Assembly (NCBI RefSeq): GCF_035920365.1
Contig: NZ_CP109150.1
Coordinates: forward strand, 2,418,001 to 2,482,000
Length of the DNA stretch: 64,000 bases
Direction: 5' to 3'
DNA from: Micromonospora sp. NBC_01740
GTDB lineage: Bacteria > Actinomycetota > Actinomycetes > Mycobacteriales > Micromonosporaceae
Part shown: in pieces, positions 27,316 to 35,592 of the stretch
Numbering within the stretch: the first letter of the stretch is position 1
Layout: every line of letters begins with the position of its first letter
Made by a program: the position numbers and the translations under genes
Notes under the pieces: generated by a model
What the model was told of the DNA's origin: nothing
Database searches by the model: none
The model's input: only the letters and a program-made list of their open reading frames with translations

Positions 27316-27872
27316 GCGCGGTCACCGAACGGGCCAGGGCGTTGCGGTACGCCGCCGCCCGGATCAGCCTGACGCCGCTGCTGGTGCGCGCTGGCATCTT
27401 CCTCACCGTGCTGGTCGGCCTGCTGCTCGCGTACCCGTCGCAGGTGCTGCTCGGGCGGCCGCTGCTCGCCCTCGTGGCGGTGGCGGTCCTGCCGGCGGTC
27501 GGGCCGCGCCGGCTCTGGCCGACCTTCGCGGCGCTGGTCACGGTCGGCGGCTGGCTGATGGCCACCGACGGGTACGGCCGGCCGATCGCCCTCTGGCGGC
27601 TGCTCGCCGTGGCGGCGGTGCTCTACCTCACCCACACCCTCTGCGCGCTGGCCGCCGTGCTGCCGTACGACGCGGTGGTCGACCCGAACCTGATCGTGCG
27701 GTGGCTGGCCCGGGCCGGTGCGGTGCTGCTGGCCACCTTCGTCCTCGGCGTCCTGCTGGTCGAGGTCGGCAGGCTCGGTGGTGACGCTGGACACCAGGCG
27801 GCGACGGTGGTCGGTCTGCTCGTGGCGGTGGCGGTGGCGGCGTTGCTGGGGTGGCTGCTGCGCCGCAGGTGA
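27312..27872 (+). CDS. Multi-pass membrane protein ending the MoxR/DUF58 operon
   Basis: 186 residues; GTG overlaps the DUF58 stop (GTGA). About five membrane helices are visible (LLVRAGIFLTVLVGLLLAYP, LLALVAVAVLPAVG, LLAVAAVLYLTHTLCALAAV, GAVLLATFVLGVLLVEVG, VVGLLVAVAVAALLGWLL), ending in a basic RRR. No enzymatic motif. Conserved position suggests it works with MoxR and DUF58 at the membrane. Confidence 0.75.
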   Translation: MSAVTERARALRYAAARISLTPLLVRAGIFLTVLVGLLLAYPSQVLLGRPLLALVAVAVLPAVGPRRLWPTFAALVTVGGWLMATDGYGRPIALWRLLAVAAVLYLTHTLCALAAVLPYDAVVDPNLIVRWLARAGAVLLATFVLGVLLVEVGRLGGDAGHQAATVVGLLVAVAVAALLGWLLRRR

Positions 27873-27976
27873 CAGCCCTTTTTCGGGGTAGTCATGCAGG
27901 TCACAGGGGTTGTGCTCCGTCACAGAGAAGGGGCGCGAGCGGGATTAGCCGGGCCGCGCGGGGAAAGATAGATGAC

Positions 27977-29308
27977 GTGAACCCGAAGCGGATCCTTGTG
28001 GTGGGTGCCGGGCACGTCGGTCTCTACGCGGCCCTGCGCCTGTCGAAGAAGCTCAGTTCCCGTGAGGCCGAGGTCGTCGTGGTGGACCCTCAGCCCCACA
28101 TGACCTACCAGCCGTTCCTGCCGGAGGCGGCGGCCGGCAACATCTCGCCCCGGCACTCCGTGGTGCCGCTGCGGCGGGAGTTGCGGCGGTGCAAGGTGGT
28201 GGCGGGCGCGGTGACCCGGATCGACCACCACCGCAAGACCGCCGTGGTGCAGCCCATCAGCGGCCCCACCCGGGAGATCCCGTACGACCACGTGGTCGTC
28301 GCCCCGGGTTCGGTCTCCCGGACGCTGCCGATCCCCGGCCTGCACGAGCAGGGCATCGGCTTCAAGACCATCGGCGAGGCCATCTACCTGCGCAACCACG
28401 TGCTGGACCGGCTCGACGTGGCCGCCGCCACGCCGGACCCGGCCGTCCGCCGGTCGGCGCTGACCTTCACCTTCGTCGGCGGCGGGTACGCCGGCATCGA
28501 GGCGCTCGCCGAGATGGAGGACATGGCCCGGGACGCCCTGAAGTACTACCCGGAGCTCAAGCCCGAGGACATGCGCTGGGTGCTGGTCGAGGCGACCCAG
28601 CGGGTGCTGCCCGAGGTCGACCGGGACATGGGCGCCTACACGGTGCAGCAGCTGCTCAAGCGGAACATGGACATCCGGCTGGACACCCGCCTGGAGTCCT
28701 GCCTCGACGGGGTGGTGAAGCTCTCCGACGGCGACAGCTTCCGCTCCGACACCATCGTCTGGACGGCCGGCGTGAAGCCGTCGCCGATGCTGGACGCGAC
28801 GGACTTCCCCCGCGACGAGCGGCGGCGGGTCACCTGCCTGCCGACCCTCCAGGTGGTCGACGGCGACCGGGTGGTCGACGGTGCCTGGAGCGCCGGTGAC
28901 TGCGCGGCCGTACCGGACCTGACCAAGGAGCCGGGCAACTACTGCTCGCCGAGCGCCCAGCACGCGGTCCGTCAGGCCGCCCGGATGGCCGACAACATCG
29001 TCAACGTCGTCCGTGGCCGGGAGCCGGTGGAGTACAAGCACAAGCACGCCGGCAGCGTCGCCAGCCTCGGCCTGCACAAGGGCGTGGCCCAGGTGTACGG
29101 GATCAAGATGACCGGCTGGCCGGCGTGGTTCATGCACCGGACGTACCACATGAGCCGGATCCCGTCGTTGAACCGCAAGGTCCGGGTCGTGGTCGACTGG
29201 TCGCTGGCGTTCTTCCTCAAGCGCGAGGTGGTCGCCCTCGGCCAGCTGCACGATCCGCGCGAGGAGTTCGCCGAGGCGTCCCAGCCGGTCGGCGCCGGCC
29301 GCGCCTGA
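27977..29308 (+). CDS. ndh: Type II NADH dehydrogenase (NDH-2)
   Basis: 443 residues, GTG start at 27977. NDH-2 is a single-subunit, non-proton-pumping flavoenzyme passing electrons from NADH to menaquinone at the inner membrane face. An FAD-binding Rossmann motif (RILVVGAGHVGLYAALRLSK) opens the protein; the NADH-binding motif FTFVGGGYAGIEALAEME is at ~165. GAWSAGDCAAVPD supplies the second FAD contact. The C-terminal part (WFMHRTYHMSRIPS, VDWSLAFFLKREVV) is the amphipathic membrane-binding region. A strong terminator follows. Confidence 0.88.
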   Translation: MNPKRILVVGAGHVGLYAALRLSKKLSSREAEVVVVDPQPHMTYQPFLPEAAAGNISPRHSVVPLRRELRRCKVVAGAVTRIDHHRKTAVVQPISGPTREIPYDHVVVAPGSVSRTLPIPGLHEQGIGFKTIGEAIYLRNHVLDRLDVAAATPDPAVRRSALTFTFVGGGYAGIEALAEMEDMARDALKYYPELKPEDMRWVLVEATQRVLPEVDRDMGAYTVQQLLKRNMDIRLDTRLESCLDGVVKLSDGDSFRSDTIVWTAGVKPSPMLDATDFPRDERRRVTCLPTLQVVDGDRVVDGAWSAGDCAAVPDLTKEPGNYCSPSAQHAVRQAARMADNIVNVVRGREPVEYKHKHAGSVASLGLHKGVAQVYGIKMTGWPAWFMHRTYHMSRIPSLNRKVRVVVDWSLAFFLKREVVALGQLHDPREEFAEASQPVGAGRA

Positions 29309-29316
29309 CGGAGCAC

Positions 29317-29357
29317 GCGAAGCCCTCTCCGCCTGCGGCGGAGGGGGCTTTTCGCGC
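29317..29357. terminator. Bidirectional rho-independent terminator
   Basis: GCCCTCTCCGCC pairs with GGCGGAGGGGGC (one T-G wobble) around TGC, and is followed by TTTT; outer CGCGAA/TTCGCG extends the stem. It lies between the convergent NDH-2 and membrane-protein genes and can serve both. Confidence 0.85.
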
Positions 29358-29373
29358 GTTCAGCGGGTGCGGG

Positions 29374-31206
29374 TCAGACGCGCCAGGTCCAGGCGTCGGC
29401 GATCCGGGTGGCGGGGCCGTAGAGCTGCTCCAGCGTGCCGCGAAGGCTGTCGGCGTGCGGGGTGCCGTCGGCCAGCGCCACGCAGGAGGCGCCCCAGAAC
29501 TCCGCGTCCTCCGCGGCCTGCCGGCGCTGTTCGTCCCCGATGACGGGTTGGCCGCCGCGCCTGCCGACCTCGGCCAGCAGGGCCGACGTGGGCTGCGCGT
29601 AGGTGCCCATCGCCGCCGTGCCGCCGCGACCGTACGGGCCGATGAAGAAGCCCTCCGGCATGCCGAACGCCGCGTCGGCGGCGGTCGCCCAGCGCATCGG
29701 CCACGGTTGCTTGGGCGTGGCGAGCGGCACCGGCACCAGCACCCCGCCCGGCTCGACGCACTGGCGCCAGTGCCCGCCGGTCACGAACTCGGGCAGCGGC
29801 GGGCGCTCGGCGGTGGGCAGCGGGGTCGGCAGCAGCGGCAGCAGCGCCACGCCGACCGCCGCCGGCACCAGGCGGCGGGCCAGGCCGGTGCCGCGCAGCG
29901 CCCGGTCGACCGCCAGCACCAGCAGCGTGGCGACCAGCGGGAGCACCGCGAGGGCGAACCGCATCGGTAGCGCACCGTCCACCACGGGCAGGCCCGAGAG
30001 CAGGGCGTACGGGCCCGGGACGGCGGTGCGTTCGCCGTCGACGACCACCCGGGGGCCGAGCGACAGCGCCCCCGTCACGAGTGTGCCGACCACGCACGCG
30101 ACGACCAGCCGGCGGCGGCCCAGCCAGAGCGCGCAGGCGGCGGCGACCAGCAGCAGGGGCAGCCCGAGGAAGGTGTTGTACTCGGCCGGCCCGGTGGTCA
30201 GCCGGGCAGCCCCGTCGCCGCCCGCGATCGACAGCGGCGAGACGGTCCACCAGCTGCGCAGGTCCGCCGAGAAGTAGTGCGGGCTGAACATGCCGTCCGA
30301 GACGCCCTGCGGGCCGGCGAACTGGAACCACAGCGGCCAGGCCAGTACGACCAGGGCCAGCCCGGCGGCGAGCATCATCCCGGCGGCGAAGCCGGGCAGG
30401 GCGCGGCGGGCCAGGTTCCGGTCCGCCACCGCGTAGGTGACCGCCATCACCAGCAGCGTGACCGCGCAGAGGAAGAGCACCTCCTCGCCGACGAAGACCT
30501 GCGCGGTGACCGCCGCCGCCAGGCCGACGGCCGAGCTGACCACCCGCCGGCGGTCCGGCCCGTCGGCGGTGCCCGCCGGGTCGGCGGCCCGCAGCATGCG
30601 GACCACCAGCCAGACGATCACCGGAACCAGCCACTGCGCGGTCATGTGCAGGTGGCTGTTGGACTGCGAGACCATCCCCGGGCCGAACCCGCAGAGCGCC
30701 GCCCCGAGCGCGGCGGCGAGCCGGCGGGCGCGCAGGACCCGGGTGAAGAGCAGGTACCAGGCGATCGCGGTGCCGGCCAGGTTCGCCATGGCCAGCAGGG
30801 CGAAGGTCACCGGCGCGCCGAACGACAGGGTCACCGGGGCCAGGAGCACCCCGAGCGCGATGACCGTGGTGTTGGTCATCAGGTTGACCCCGTCCGGCGC
30901 GTTGAGCCGACCGGTGAGCAGGTCGAAGTCGCCGAGCAGCGCCCGCGAGTCGACGGCGAGGAACCACTCGTAGAGGGCCTGGTCCTCCGGGTTGAGCGCC
31001 AGGACCCGGGCCGCCGGGTCGGGCCAGAGCCCGTGGGTGAGCCAGCCGGCCAGCGCCACGAAGAGCAGCACGACGGTGACGTCCGCCCGGCGACGGTGGA
31101 CGGCGGTCAGCAGGCGCGCCGGCCGGAGCCGGCGGGACGGCCGGTCGACGGCGAGGACAGCCTGGTCAGGGACGGCGTCGGGGGCCGTGGGGGCTGCGCT
31201 GCTCAC
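29374..31206 (-). CDS. Large multi-pass membrane protein, possible GT-C glycosyltransferase
   Basis: 610 residues, GTG start. Around ten to twelve membrane helices are seen (VVLLFVALAGWLTHGLW, FALLAMANLAGTAIAWYLLF, WLVPVIVWLVVRML and others). The first outside loop holds NPEDQALYEWFLAVDSRALLG, an acidic-residue pattern seen in GT-C lipid-linked sugar transferases, and the C-terminal ~130 residues form a soluble outside domain (CVEPGGVLVPVPLATPKQPW...). These points suggest a cell-envelope glycosyltransferase, but the family is not certain. It lies upstream of and divergent from tRNA-Leu. Confidence 0.65.
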   Translation of the reverse strand: MSSAAPTAPDAVPDQAVLAVDRPSRRLRPARLLTAVHRRRADVTVVLLFVALAGWLTHGLWPDPAARVLALNPEDQALYEWFLAVDSRALLGDFDLLTGRLNAPDGVNLMTNTTVIALGVLLAPVTLSFGAPVTFALLAMANLAGTAIAWYLLFTRVLRARRLAAALGAALCGFGPGMVSQSNSHLHMTAQWLVPVIVWLVVRMLRAADPAGTADGPDRRRVVSSAVGLAAAVTAQVFVGEEVLFLCAVTLLVMAVTYAVADRNLARRALPGFAAGMMLAAGLALVVLAWPLWFQFAGPQGVSDGMFSPHYFSADLRSWWTVSPLSIAGGDGAARLTTGPAEYNTFLGLPLLLVAAACALWLGRRRLVVACVVGTLVTGALSLGPRVVVDGERTAVPGPYALLSGLPVVDGALPMRFALAVLPLVATLLVLAVDRALRGTGLARRLVPAAVGVALLPLLPTPLPTAERPPLPEFVTGGHWRQCVEPGGVLVPVPLATPKQPWPMRWATAADAAFGMPEGFFIGPYGRGGTAAMGTYAQPTSALLAEVGRRGGQPVIGDEQRRQAAEDAEFWGASCVALADGTPHADSLRGTLEQLYGPATRIADAWTWRV

Positions 31207-31308
31207 GGTCTCGACCCTAGTGCGACCCGCCCGCCGGGGTACGCCGGGTCGCCGCCGACCCGCTACCGTGACACTGCACCACGCGTGTCGACCCGCGCGG
31301 TGTCACCC

Positions 31309-31389
31309 GCCCGGGTGGTGGAACGGCAGACACGGCCGCCTTAAAAGCGGCTGCCGCAAGGCGTGCGGGTTCGACCCCCGCCCCGGGCA
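31309..31389 (+). tRNA. tRNA-Leu (anticodon UAA), bldA type
   Basis: Acceptor GCCCGGG (31309-31315) pairs with CCCGGGC (31382-31388) with discriminator A; no CCA is encoded. D-stem GTG/CAC, anticodon stem GCCGC/GCGGC with loop CTTAAAA (anticodon TAA at 31342-31344), a long class II variable arm, and T-stem GCGGG/CCCGC with TTCGACC complete the fold. It decodes UUA, the rarest codon in this DNA. In Streptomyces the equivalent tRNA is bldA, which limits translation of developmental and antibiotic genes. It stands alone between a divergent membrane-protein gene and the YccA gene. Confidence 0.95.
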
Positions 31390-31459
31390 CGCCGCACTCT
31401 CAGCTTCCGCTCAGCTTGGCGATCTCCACGGGACTGTCCTGGGCGTTTACTCTTGGGGG

Positions 31460-31475
31460 TGCACGTTCACGTGCA
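31460..31475. promoter_or_regulatory. Palindrome upstream of the YccA-like gene
   Basis: TGCACGTTCACGTGCA has 7-bp perfect arms around TC and lies 25 bases before the GTG at 31501, upstream of the GGGAGG ribosome site. It could be an operator or part of the leader; only its symmetry and position support this. Confidence 0.35.
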
Positions 31476-31500
31476 ACGACCCCCTGAGGGAGGCCTGACA

Positions 31501-32316
31501 GTGAAGACTTCGAACCCGGTGCTCGCCCGGCTCGGCCAGGCGGCCGAGCGGGAGCGCTCCGCCGGGTACGCCCCGACCGGGCCGTACGGACAGCCCGGCT
31601 ATCCACAGCAGTACCCGACGGAGGCCGGCTACCCGGCGGCCCCGCCGACCGTCAACACCATGTCGATCGACGACGTGGTGGTCAAGACCGTCACGCTCCT
31701 CGGCATCCTCGGCATCTCCGCCGCGGCCGCCTGGGTGCTGGTGCCCGACGCGCTGCTCGGCGCGGCCTGGATCGGCGCGGCGGTGGTCGGCCTGGTCCTC
31801 GGCCTGATCATCTCGTTCTCCCGGATGGCGAACCCGGCGCTGGTCGTCGCGTACGCCGTCGTCGAGGGCGTCTTCGTCGGCATGGTCAGCAAGTTCTTCA
31901 ACTCGCTCTACGACGGCATCGTGGTCCAGGCGGTGACCGCCACGTTCGGTGTCTTCTTCGTGATGGCCATGCTCTACAAGGCGAAGGTCATCCGGGCCAC
32001 CCCGAAGTTCGTCAAGGGCATGATCGCCGTGATGGCGGGTCTCTTCGCCGTCATGCTGATCAACCTCGTGTTCGCGCTCTTCGGCGTGAACACCGGCCTG
32101 CGCGACGGCAGCCCGCTGGCGATCGGGTTCAGCCTGGTCTGCATCGTGGTCGCCTCGCTGAGCTTCGTGCTCAGCTTCAAGGAGGTCGAGGACGGCGTCC
32201 GGATGGGGCTGCCCCAGCGCTACTCCTGGGTCGCCGCCTTCGGCATCCTGGTCAGCCTGGTCTGGCTCTACATCGAGATCCTGCGCCTGCTGAGCTACTT
32301 CCAAGGCGACGACTGA
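31501..32316 (+). CDS. Bax inhibitor-1/YccA family membrane protein
   Basis: 271 residues, GTG start with GAGGGAGGCC upstream. A ~50-residue cytoplasmic tail rich in Gly, Pro, Tyr and Gln (YAPTGPYGQPGYPQQYP) precedes seven membrane helices and the family blocks SRMANPALVVAYAVVEGVFVG and YKAKVIRATPKFVKGM, ending EILRLLSYF. Family members are proton-gated ion (Ca) leak channels or interact with membrane proteases; the function in actinomycetes is unknown. The YG/PQ tail is typical of actinobacterial members. A hairpin terminator follows. Confidence 0.9.
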   Translation: MKTSNPVLARLGQAAERERSAGYAPTGPYGQPGYPQQYPTEAGYPAAPPTVNTMSIDDVVVKTVTLLGILGISAAAAWVLVPDALLGAAWIGAAVVGLVLGLIISFSRMANPALVVAYAVVEGVFVGMVSKFFNSLYDGIVVQAVTATFGVFFVMAMLYKAKVIRATPKFVKGMIAVMAGLFAVMLINLVFALFGVNTGLRDGSPLAIGFSLVCIVVASLSFVLSFKEVEDGVRMGLPQRYSWVAAFGILVSLVWLYIEILRLLSYFQGDD

Positions 32317-32335
32317 CAGTCGCCCGCGACCGACC

Positions 32336-32369
32336 GGCGCCCGCCCCCGCATCCGCGAGGGCGGGCGCC
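32336..32369. terminator. Hairpin terminator after the YccA-like gene
   Basis: GGCGCCCGCCC (32336-32346) pairs perfectly with GGGCGGGCGCC (32359-32369) around a 12-base loop, 20 bases after the stop codon. Confidence 0.75.
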
Positions 32370-32377
32370 GTCGTCTA

Positions 32378-32850
32378 CCCCCGCCCGCCCCACCCCCCGG
32401 CTCGCCCCACCCCCGCTCGCCCCACCCCCCCCGGCTCGCCCCACCCCCGCTCGCCCCGACCTCCGCGCGAACCGTCTCCGGGCCCGCCCTCGCCCCATCC
32501 TCGCCGCCGATCCCGCCACCCCTCCTTCCCCGCCGCTCTGCCCCAGCTCTCGCCGTCGATCATGCAGTTGTGGTGCCCCGCGAAAGGGGCGAAAGCGCCC
32601 CAGTCGCCCACCACAAGTCCATGATCGACGGACCGGGCTGGACCGGGCTGCGCGGGCTGGGCTGGGCCGGGCTGGGGCGGGCCGGGCTGGGCCGGGCTGG
32701 GGCGGGCCGGGGCAGGGCGGGCCGGGGCCGGGGCCGGGCCAGGGCATGCCGGGGCCGGGGCAGGGCGGGGCCGGGGCGGGGCCGGGGCGGGGCCAGGGCG
32801 GGGCCAGGGCGGGCAGGGCGGGGCGGGGAGGCGGGGCGGGGGTTCGTAGA
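32378..32850. repeat. C-rich to G-rich low-complexity tract
   Basis: From about 32378 to 32540 the plus strand is dominated by CCCC runs with repeated GCTCGCCCCACCC-like units; from about 32632 to 32850 it is dominated by GGGC/GGGGC runs (GGGCTGGGCCGGGC-like, then GGGGCCGGGGC-like). The switch occurs at a hairpin at 32553-32631. No gene is convincing in the 536-base gap 32317-32852. The G-rich half could form G-quadruplexes and the C-rich half i-motifs or a long imperfect stem with it. Confidence 0.75.
32553..32631. repeat. Imperfect 23-bp inverted repeat with nested hairpin
   Basis: Arm 32553-32575 (CCGTCGATCATG...TTGTGGTG) pairs with 32609-32631 at 21 of 23 positions. The loop contains a further GGGGCG-AAAG-CGCCCC hairpin. 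The GATC-containing end recalls the 556-612 palindrome, though the arms differ in sequence. Confidence 0.75.
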
Positions 32851-32858
32851 CTTTGGAT

Positions 32859-33179
32859 GTGGGTGGTGTGGAGTTGGGGCGGGCGGTGGAGTTGTTGGTG
32901 CGCCAGGTCGGGCACTGGCAGCAGCCCCGCTGGGCGGCCACGGCCGCCGGTGGCAACGTGTCCCGCGCCGATCTCGTGCACCGGCTGGTTCAGGAGATCG
33001 CCAACCTGGCCGCCGACGTCGAGGGCGGACCCCGGCGGACGGTGCCCCGGCTCGACAACGACCTGGCGCTGCCCGACCAGCTCCGGGTGGTGGCCGCCGA
33101 CCTGGTCGCCGCCGCCCCGCCGCCGGAGGTGCTGGCGCGGGCCGCCGCCGAGGTGACGGCGACCCGCGACGTTCTCTAG
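32859..33179 (+). CDS. Small conserved protein, function unknown
   Basis: 106 residues from GTG 32859 (TTG 32853 and a later GTG are alternatives). The sequence is typical coding, unlike the repeat tract before it: ELGRAVELLVRQVGHWQQPRW, SRADLVHRLVQEIANLAADV, LPDQLRVVAADLVAAAPPPE. It appears all-helical and soluble; no enzymatic motif. Related small proteins occur in Micromonospora relatives by my recollection. No ribosome site stands out because the leader is a G-rich repeat. It ends inside a 28-bp tandem repeat. Confidence 0.6.
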   Translation: MGGVELGRAVELLVRQVGHWQQPRWAATAAGGNVSRADLVHRLVQEIANLAADVEGGPRRTVPRLDNDLALPDQLRVVAADLVAAAPPPEVLARAAAEVTATRDVL

Positions 33180-33225
33180 GGCGACGGCGACCCGCGACCC
33201 TCTCCAGGGGTGACGGCGACCCACA
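33153..33225. repeat. Imperfect ~28-bp tandem repeat across a stop codon
   Basis: Units at 33153-33180 and 33181-33208 match at 24 of 28 bases (core GACGGCGACCCGCGAC), and a partial third begins at 33210. The first unit contains the last codons and TAG stop of the small gene at 32859. A later duplication in the 3' end is likely. Confidence 0.65.
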
Positions 33226-33338
33226 GCCCGCCGGAATTCACCATGGCCGACGACCGCGTACGGGATCCGGCCGGGCGGCGAGGTCCGCTCGGGACGACCC
33301 CGGCGCCCGGCCGGGCAGCCCGTGGTGGCGCCGTCCGC

Positions 33339-34601
33339 TCAGCTCAGGCGCTCGACGACCATGGCCATGCCCTGGCCGCCGCCCACGCACATGGTCTCCA
33401 GGCCGATCGTCTTGTCGTGCCAGTCCAGGGCGTTGAGCAGGGTGCCGGTGATCCGGGCGCCGGTCATGCCGAACGGGTGCCCGACGGCGATCGCGCCACC
33501 GGCGACGTTCAGCTTCTCCAGTGGAATGCCGAGCTGGCGGTACGAGGGGATCACCTGCGCGGCGAACGCCTCGTTGATCTCCACCAGGTCGACGTCGTCG
33601 ATGGTCATGCCGGCCCGCTTGAGCGCCTGCCGGGTGGCCTCGACCGGGCCGAGGCCCATGATCTCCGGCGAGAGGGCGGTCACGCCGGTGGAGACGATCC
33701 GGGCCAGCGGCGTGATGCCGAGGTCCCTGGCCCGCTGGGCGCTCATGATCACCACGGCGGCGGCGCCGTCGTTCAGCGGGCAGCAGTTGCCGGCGGTGAT
33801 GCGACCGTCCGGACGGAACACCGGCTTCAGCCCGGAGACGCCCTCCAGGGTGACCCCGGCGCGCGGGCCGTCGTCGGTGCCGACCACCGTGCCGTCCGGC
33901 GTGGTGACCGGGGTGATCTCCCGGGCCCAGAAGCCGTCGGCGATGGCCTTCTCGGCGAGGTTCTGGCTGCGTACGCCGAACTCGTCCATGTCGGCGCGGG
34001 TCACGTCGTACACCTGGGCCAGGTTCTCGGCGGTCTGCCCCATGGTCAGGTAGATGTCCGGCAGCTCGCCGGCCTCGCGCGGATCGGTCCAGACCGGGGC
34101 CCCGCCCTGCGCGCGGGCCTTGGAACGCTCGGCCGCGGCGGCGAAGCGCGGGTTCTCCCAGCCGCCGCCGACCAGCGCCTGCGCCTCCTTCGGCAGCCCG
34201 TCGGAGTTGCCGCGGGCGTACCGGGAGACGGTCTCCACGCCGGCGGAGACGAACACGTCGCCCTCGCCGGCCCGGATCGCGTGCATCGCCATCCGGGTGG
34301 TCTGCAGCGACGACGCGCAGTAGCGGGTGAGCGTCGCGCCGGGCAGGGTGTCCAGGCCCATCAGGGTGGCGACCACCCGGGCCATGTTGAAGCCCTGCTC
34401 GCCGCCGGGCAGACCGCACCCCAGGTAGAGGTCGTCGATCTCGGTCGGGTCGAGCTGGGGAACCTTGTCCAGGGCGGCCCGCACGATGGTCGCGGCGAGG
34501 TCGTCCGGGCGGACGTCGCGCAGGGAACCCTTGTGTGCCCGGCCGATGGGGGAGCGGGCGGTGGCGACGATGACGGCGTCGCGGGACGACTCAGTCGGCA
34601 T
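33339..34601 (-). CDS. Acetyl-CoA acetyltransferase (thiolase)
   Basis: 420 residues. Thiolases cleave 3-ketoacyl-CoA (beta-oxidation) or condense two acetyl-CoA. Catalytic residues are present: Cys95 in LTRYCASSLQT, His in VEINEAFAAQ...GGAIAVGHPFGMTGA and Cys in ETMCVGGGQGMAMV. Length and motifs fit FadA/FadI-like enzymes. It is alone, with no fatty-acid dehydrogenase beside it, so the pathway is uncertain. The start ATG at 34599-34601 lacks a strong Shine-Dalgarno. Confidence 0.93.
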   Translation of the reverse strand: MPTESSRDAVIVATARSPIGRAHKGSLRDVRPDDLAATIVRAALDKVPQLDPTEIDDLYLGCGLPGGEQGFNMARVVATLMGLDTLPGATLTRYCASSLQTTRMAMHAIRAGEGDVFVSAGVETVSRYARGNSDGLPKEAQALVGGGWENPRFAAAAERSKARAQGGAPVWTDPREAGELPDIYLTMGQTAENLAQVYDVTRADMDEFGVRSQNLAEKAIADGFWAREITPVTTPDGTVVGTDDGPRAGVTLEGVSGLKPVFRPDGRITAGNCCPLNDGAAAVVIMSAQRARDLGITPLARIVSTGVTALSPEIMGLGPVEATRQALKRAGMTIDDVDLVEINEAFAAQVIPSYRQLGIPLEKLNVAGGAIAVGHPFGMTGARITGTLLNALDWHDKTIGLETMCVGGGQGMAMVVERLS

Positions 34602-34788
34602 GAACCAACGTTAACCCGTCGGTAACTTCGGGCGGAAGCTGCCCGCCGGCCGGGAAATGTCACGCCCGGCGGGACAGCGGGGACAGCCGGCGGTCAGTGC
34701 CGGGAGCCGGCCACCGTGTCCGGCCGGGACGGCGGGTGGACCAGCGCCGGCACGCGGGCACCGCGTCCGTGCGGGGACGGCCGGCGGG

Positions 34789-35592
34789 TCACTGCCGGGA
34801 GGCGACCGCCGCGGCGGCGGCGACGGCCGGCAGCAGGGCGTGTGCCCAGACCCGGTAGCCGTCGGCGGAGGGGTGGTAGCCGTCGTGGCACAGCGTCCCG
34901 GCGTCGGCCCGGAACACGGCGCCGGTCTCGGTGGCCAGGTCGACCACCGTGCCGCCGGCGTCGAGCACCGCCGCCGCCTGGGCGCGGGCCACCCGCCGCC
35001 CCGACCAGCCGACCACGTTGCGCAGCGGCGGCGCGATGGCGCGTACGGCGCCCAGGTCGGGGCACGTGCCGACGACCACCTCCACCCGGGCCTCGCGGAG
35101 CCGGTGCACGGCCGCCCCGAGGTAGGCGGCGGCCTCCACCGGGCGACGCAGGGTGGTGGCGTCGTTCGCCCCGATCAGGATCACCGCCACGTCGGGGCGC
35201 TCGCCGAGCAGCGCCCGGGCCACCTGGGTGGCCAGGTCGGTCGAGCGTGAGCCGGAGACGCCGACGCTGGACAGGTGCACCCGGCGACCGCTCGGGCCCT
35301 CGGCGAGCAGGTTGGCCAGCTGCCCGCCGATGGTCTCGTCGAGGCGGCCGACCCCGACGCCGAGGGCGGACGAGTCGCCGAGCAGCACCAGGCGCAGCGG
35401 CGGCGCGTCGGCCCGCCCGACCGTGGCGCGCAGGGCGAGCGCCAGCTCCGGCTGGGCGTACCGGCGGTGCCGGGCGGCGAAGGCCTGACCGGCGAGGACG
35501 GCGGCGCCGCCGACCGTGCCGGCGATGAGGCTGAGCGTCGCCGCCCGGCCCAGTCGATTGGCGAGCCCCGAGGGGATGAAGCGCTCGCTCAT
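34789..35592 (-). CDS. SGNH/GDSL-type hydrolase (second of tandem pair)
   Basis: 267 residues. An N-terminal hydrophobic helix (AATLSLIAGTVGGAAVLAGQAF) likely anchors or exports it. SGNH blocks: LVLLGDSSALGVGV (nucleophile Ser), SSVGVSGSRSTDL, VILIGANDATTL (Asn of block III) and DGYHPSADGYRVW (Asp/His). Such enzymes deacylate lipids, polysaccharides or peptidoglycan. The ATG overlaps the stop of its paralogue (ATGA, 35589-35592), so the two are co-translated. Substrate unknown. Confidence 0.88.
   Translation of the reverse strand: MSERFIPSGLANRLGRAATLSLIAGTVGGAAVLAGQAFAARHRRYAQPELALALRATVGRADAPPLRLVLLGDSSALGVGVGRLDETIGGQLANLLAEGPSGRRVHLSSVGVSGSRSTDLATQVARALLGERPDVAVILIGANDATTLRRPVEAAAYLGAAVHRLREARVEVVVGTCPDLGAVRAIAPPLRNVVGWSGRRVARAQAAAVLDAGGTVVDLATETGAVFRADAGTLCHDGYHPSADGYRVWAHALLPAVAAAAAVASRQ

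Noticed and set aside
27890..27930. TTGTG-CTCCGT-CACAG before the NDH-2 gene as a Rex site
   Set aside because: The spacing is 2 bases shorter than the Rex consensus and the outer bases differ; NDH-2 is a known Rex target in Streptomyces, but this match is too weak to list.
31391..31459. Sigma-70 promoter for the YccA-like gene
   Set aside because: TTGGCG and TTTACT-like boxes exist, but the spacing is too long for a confident call.
34685..34805. Imperfect ~20-bp copies of the SGNH gene 3' end (near 34690 and 34782)
   Set aside because: Similar GTCA.TGCCGGGAG strings differ by indels and are short enough to be chance in this GC-rich gap.
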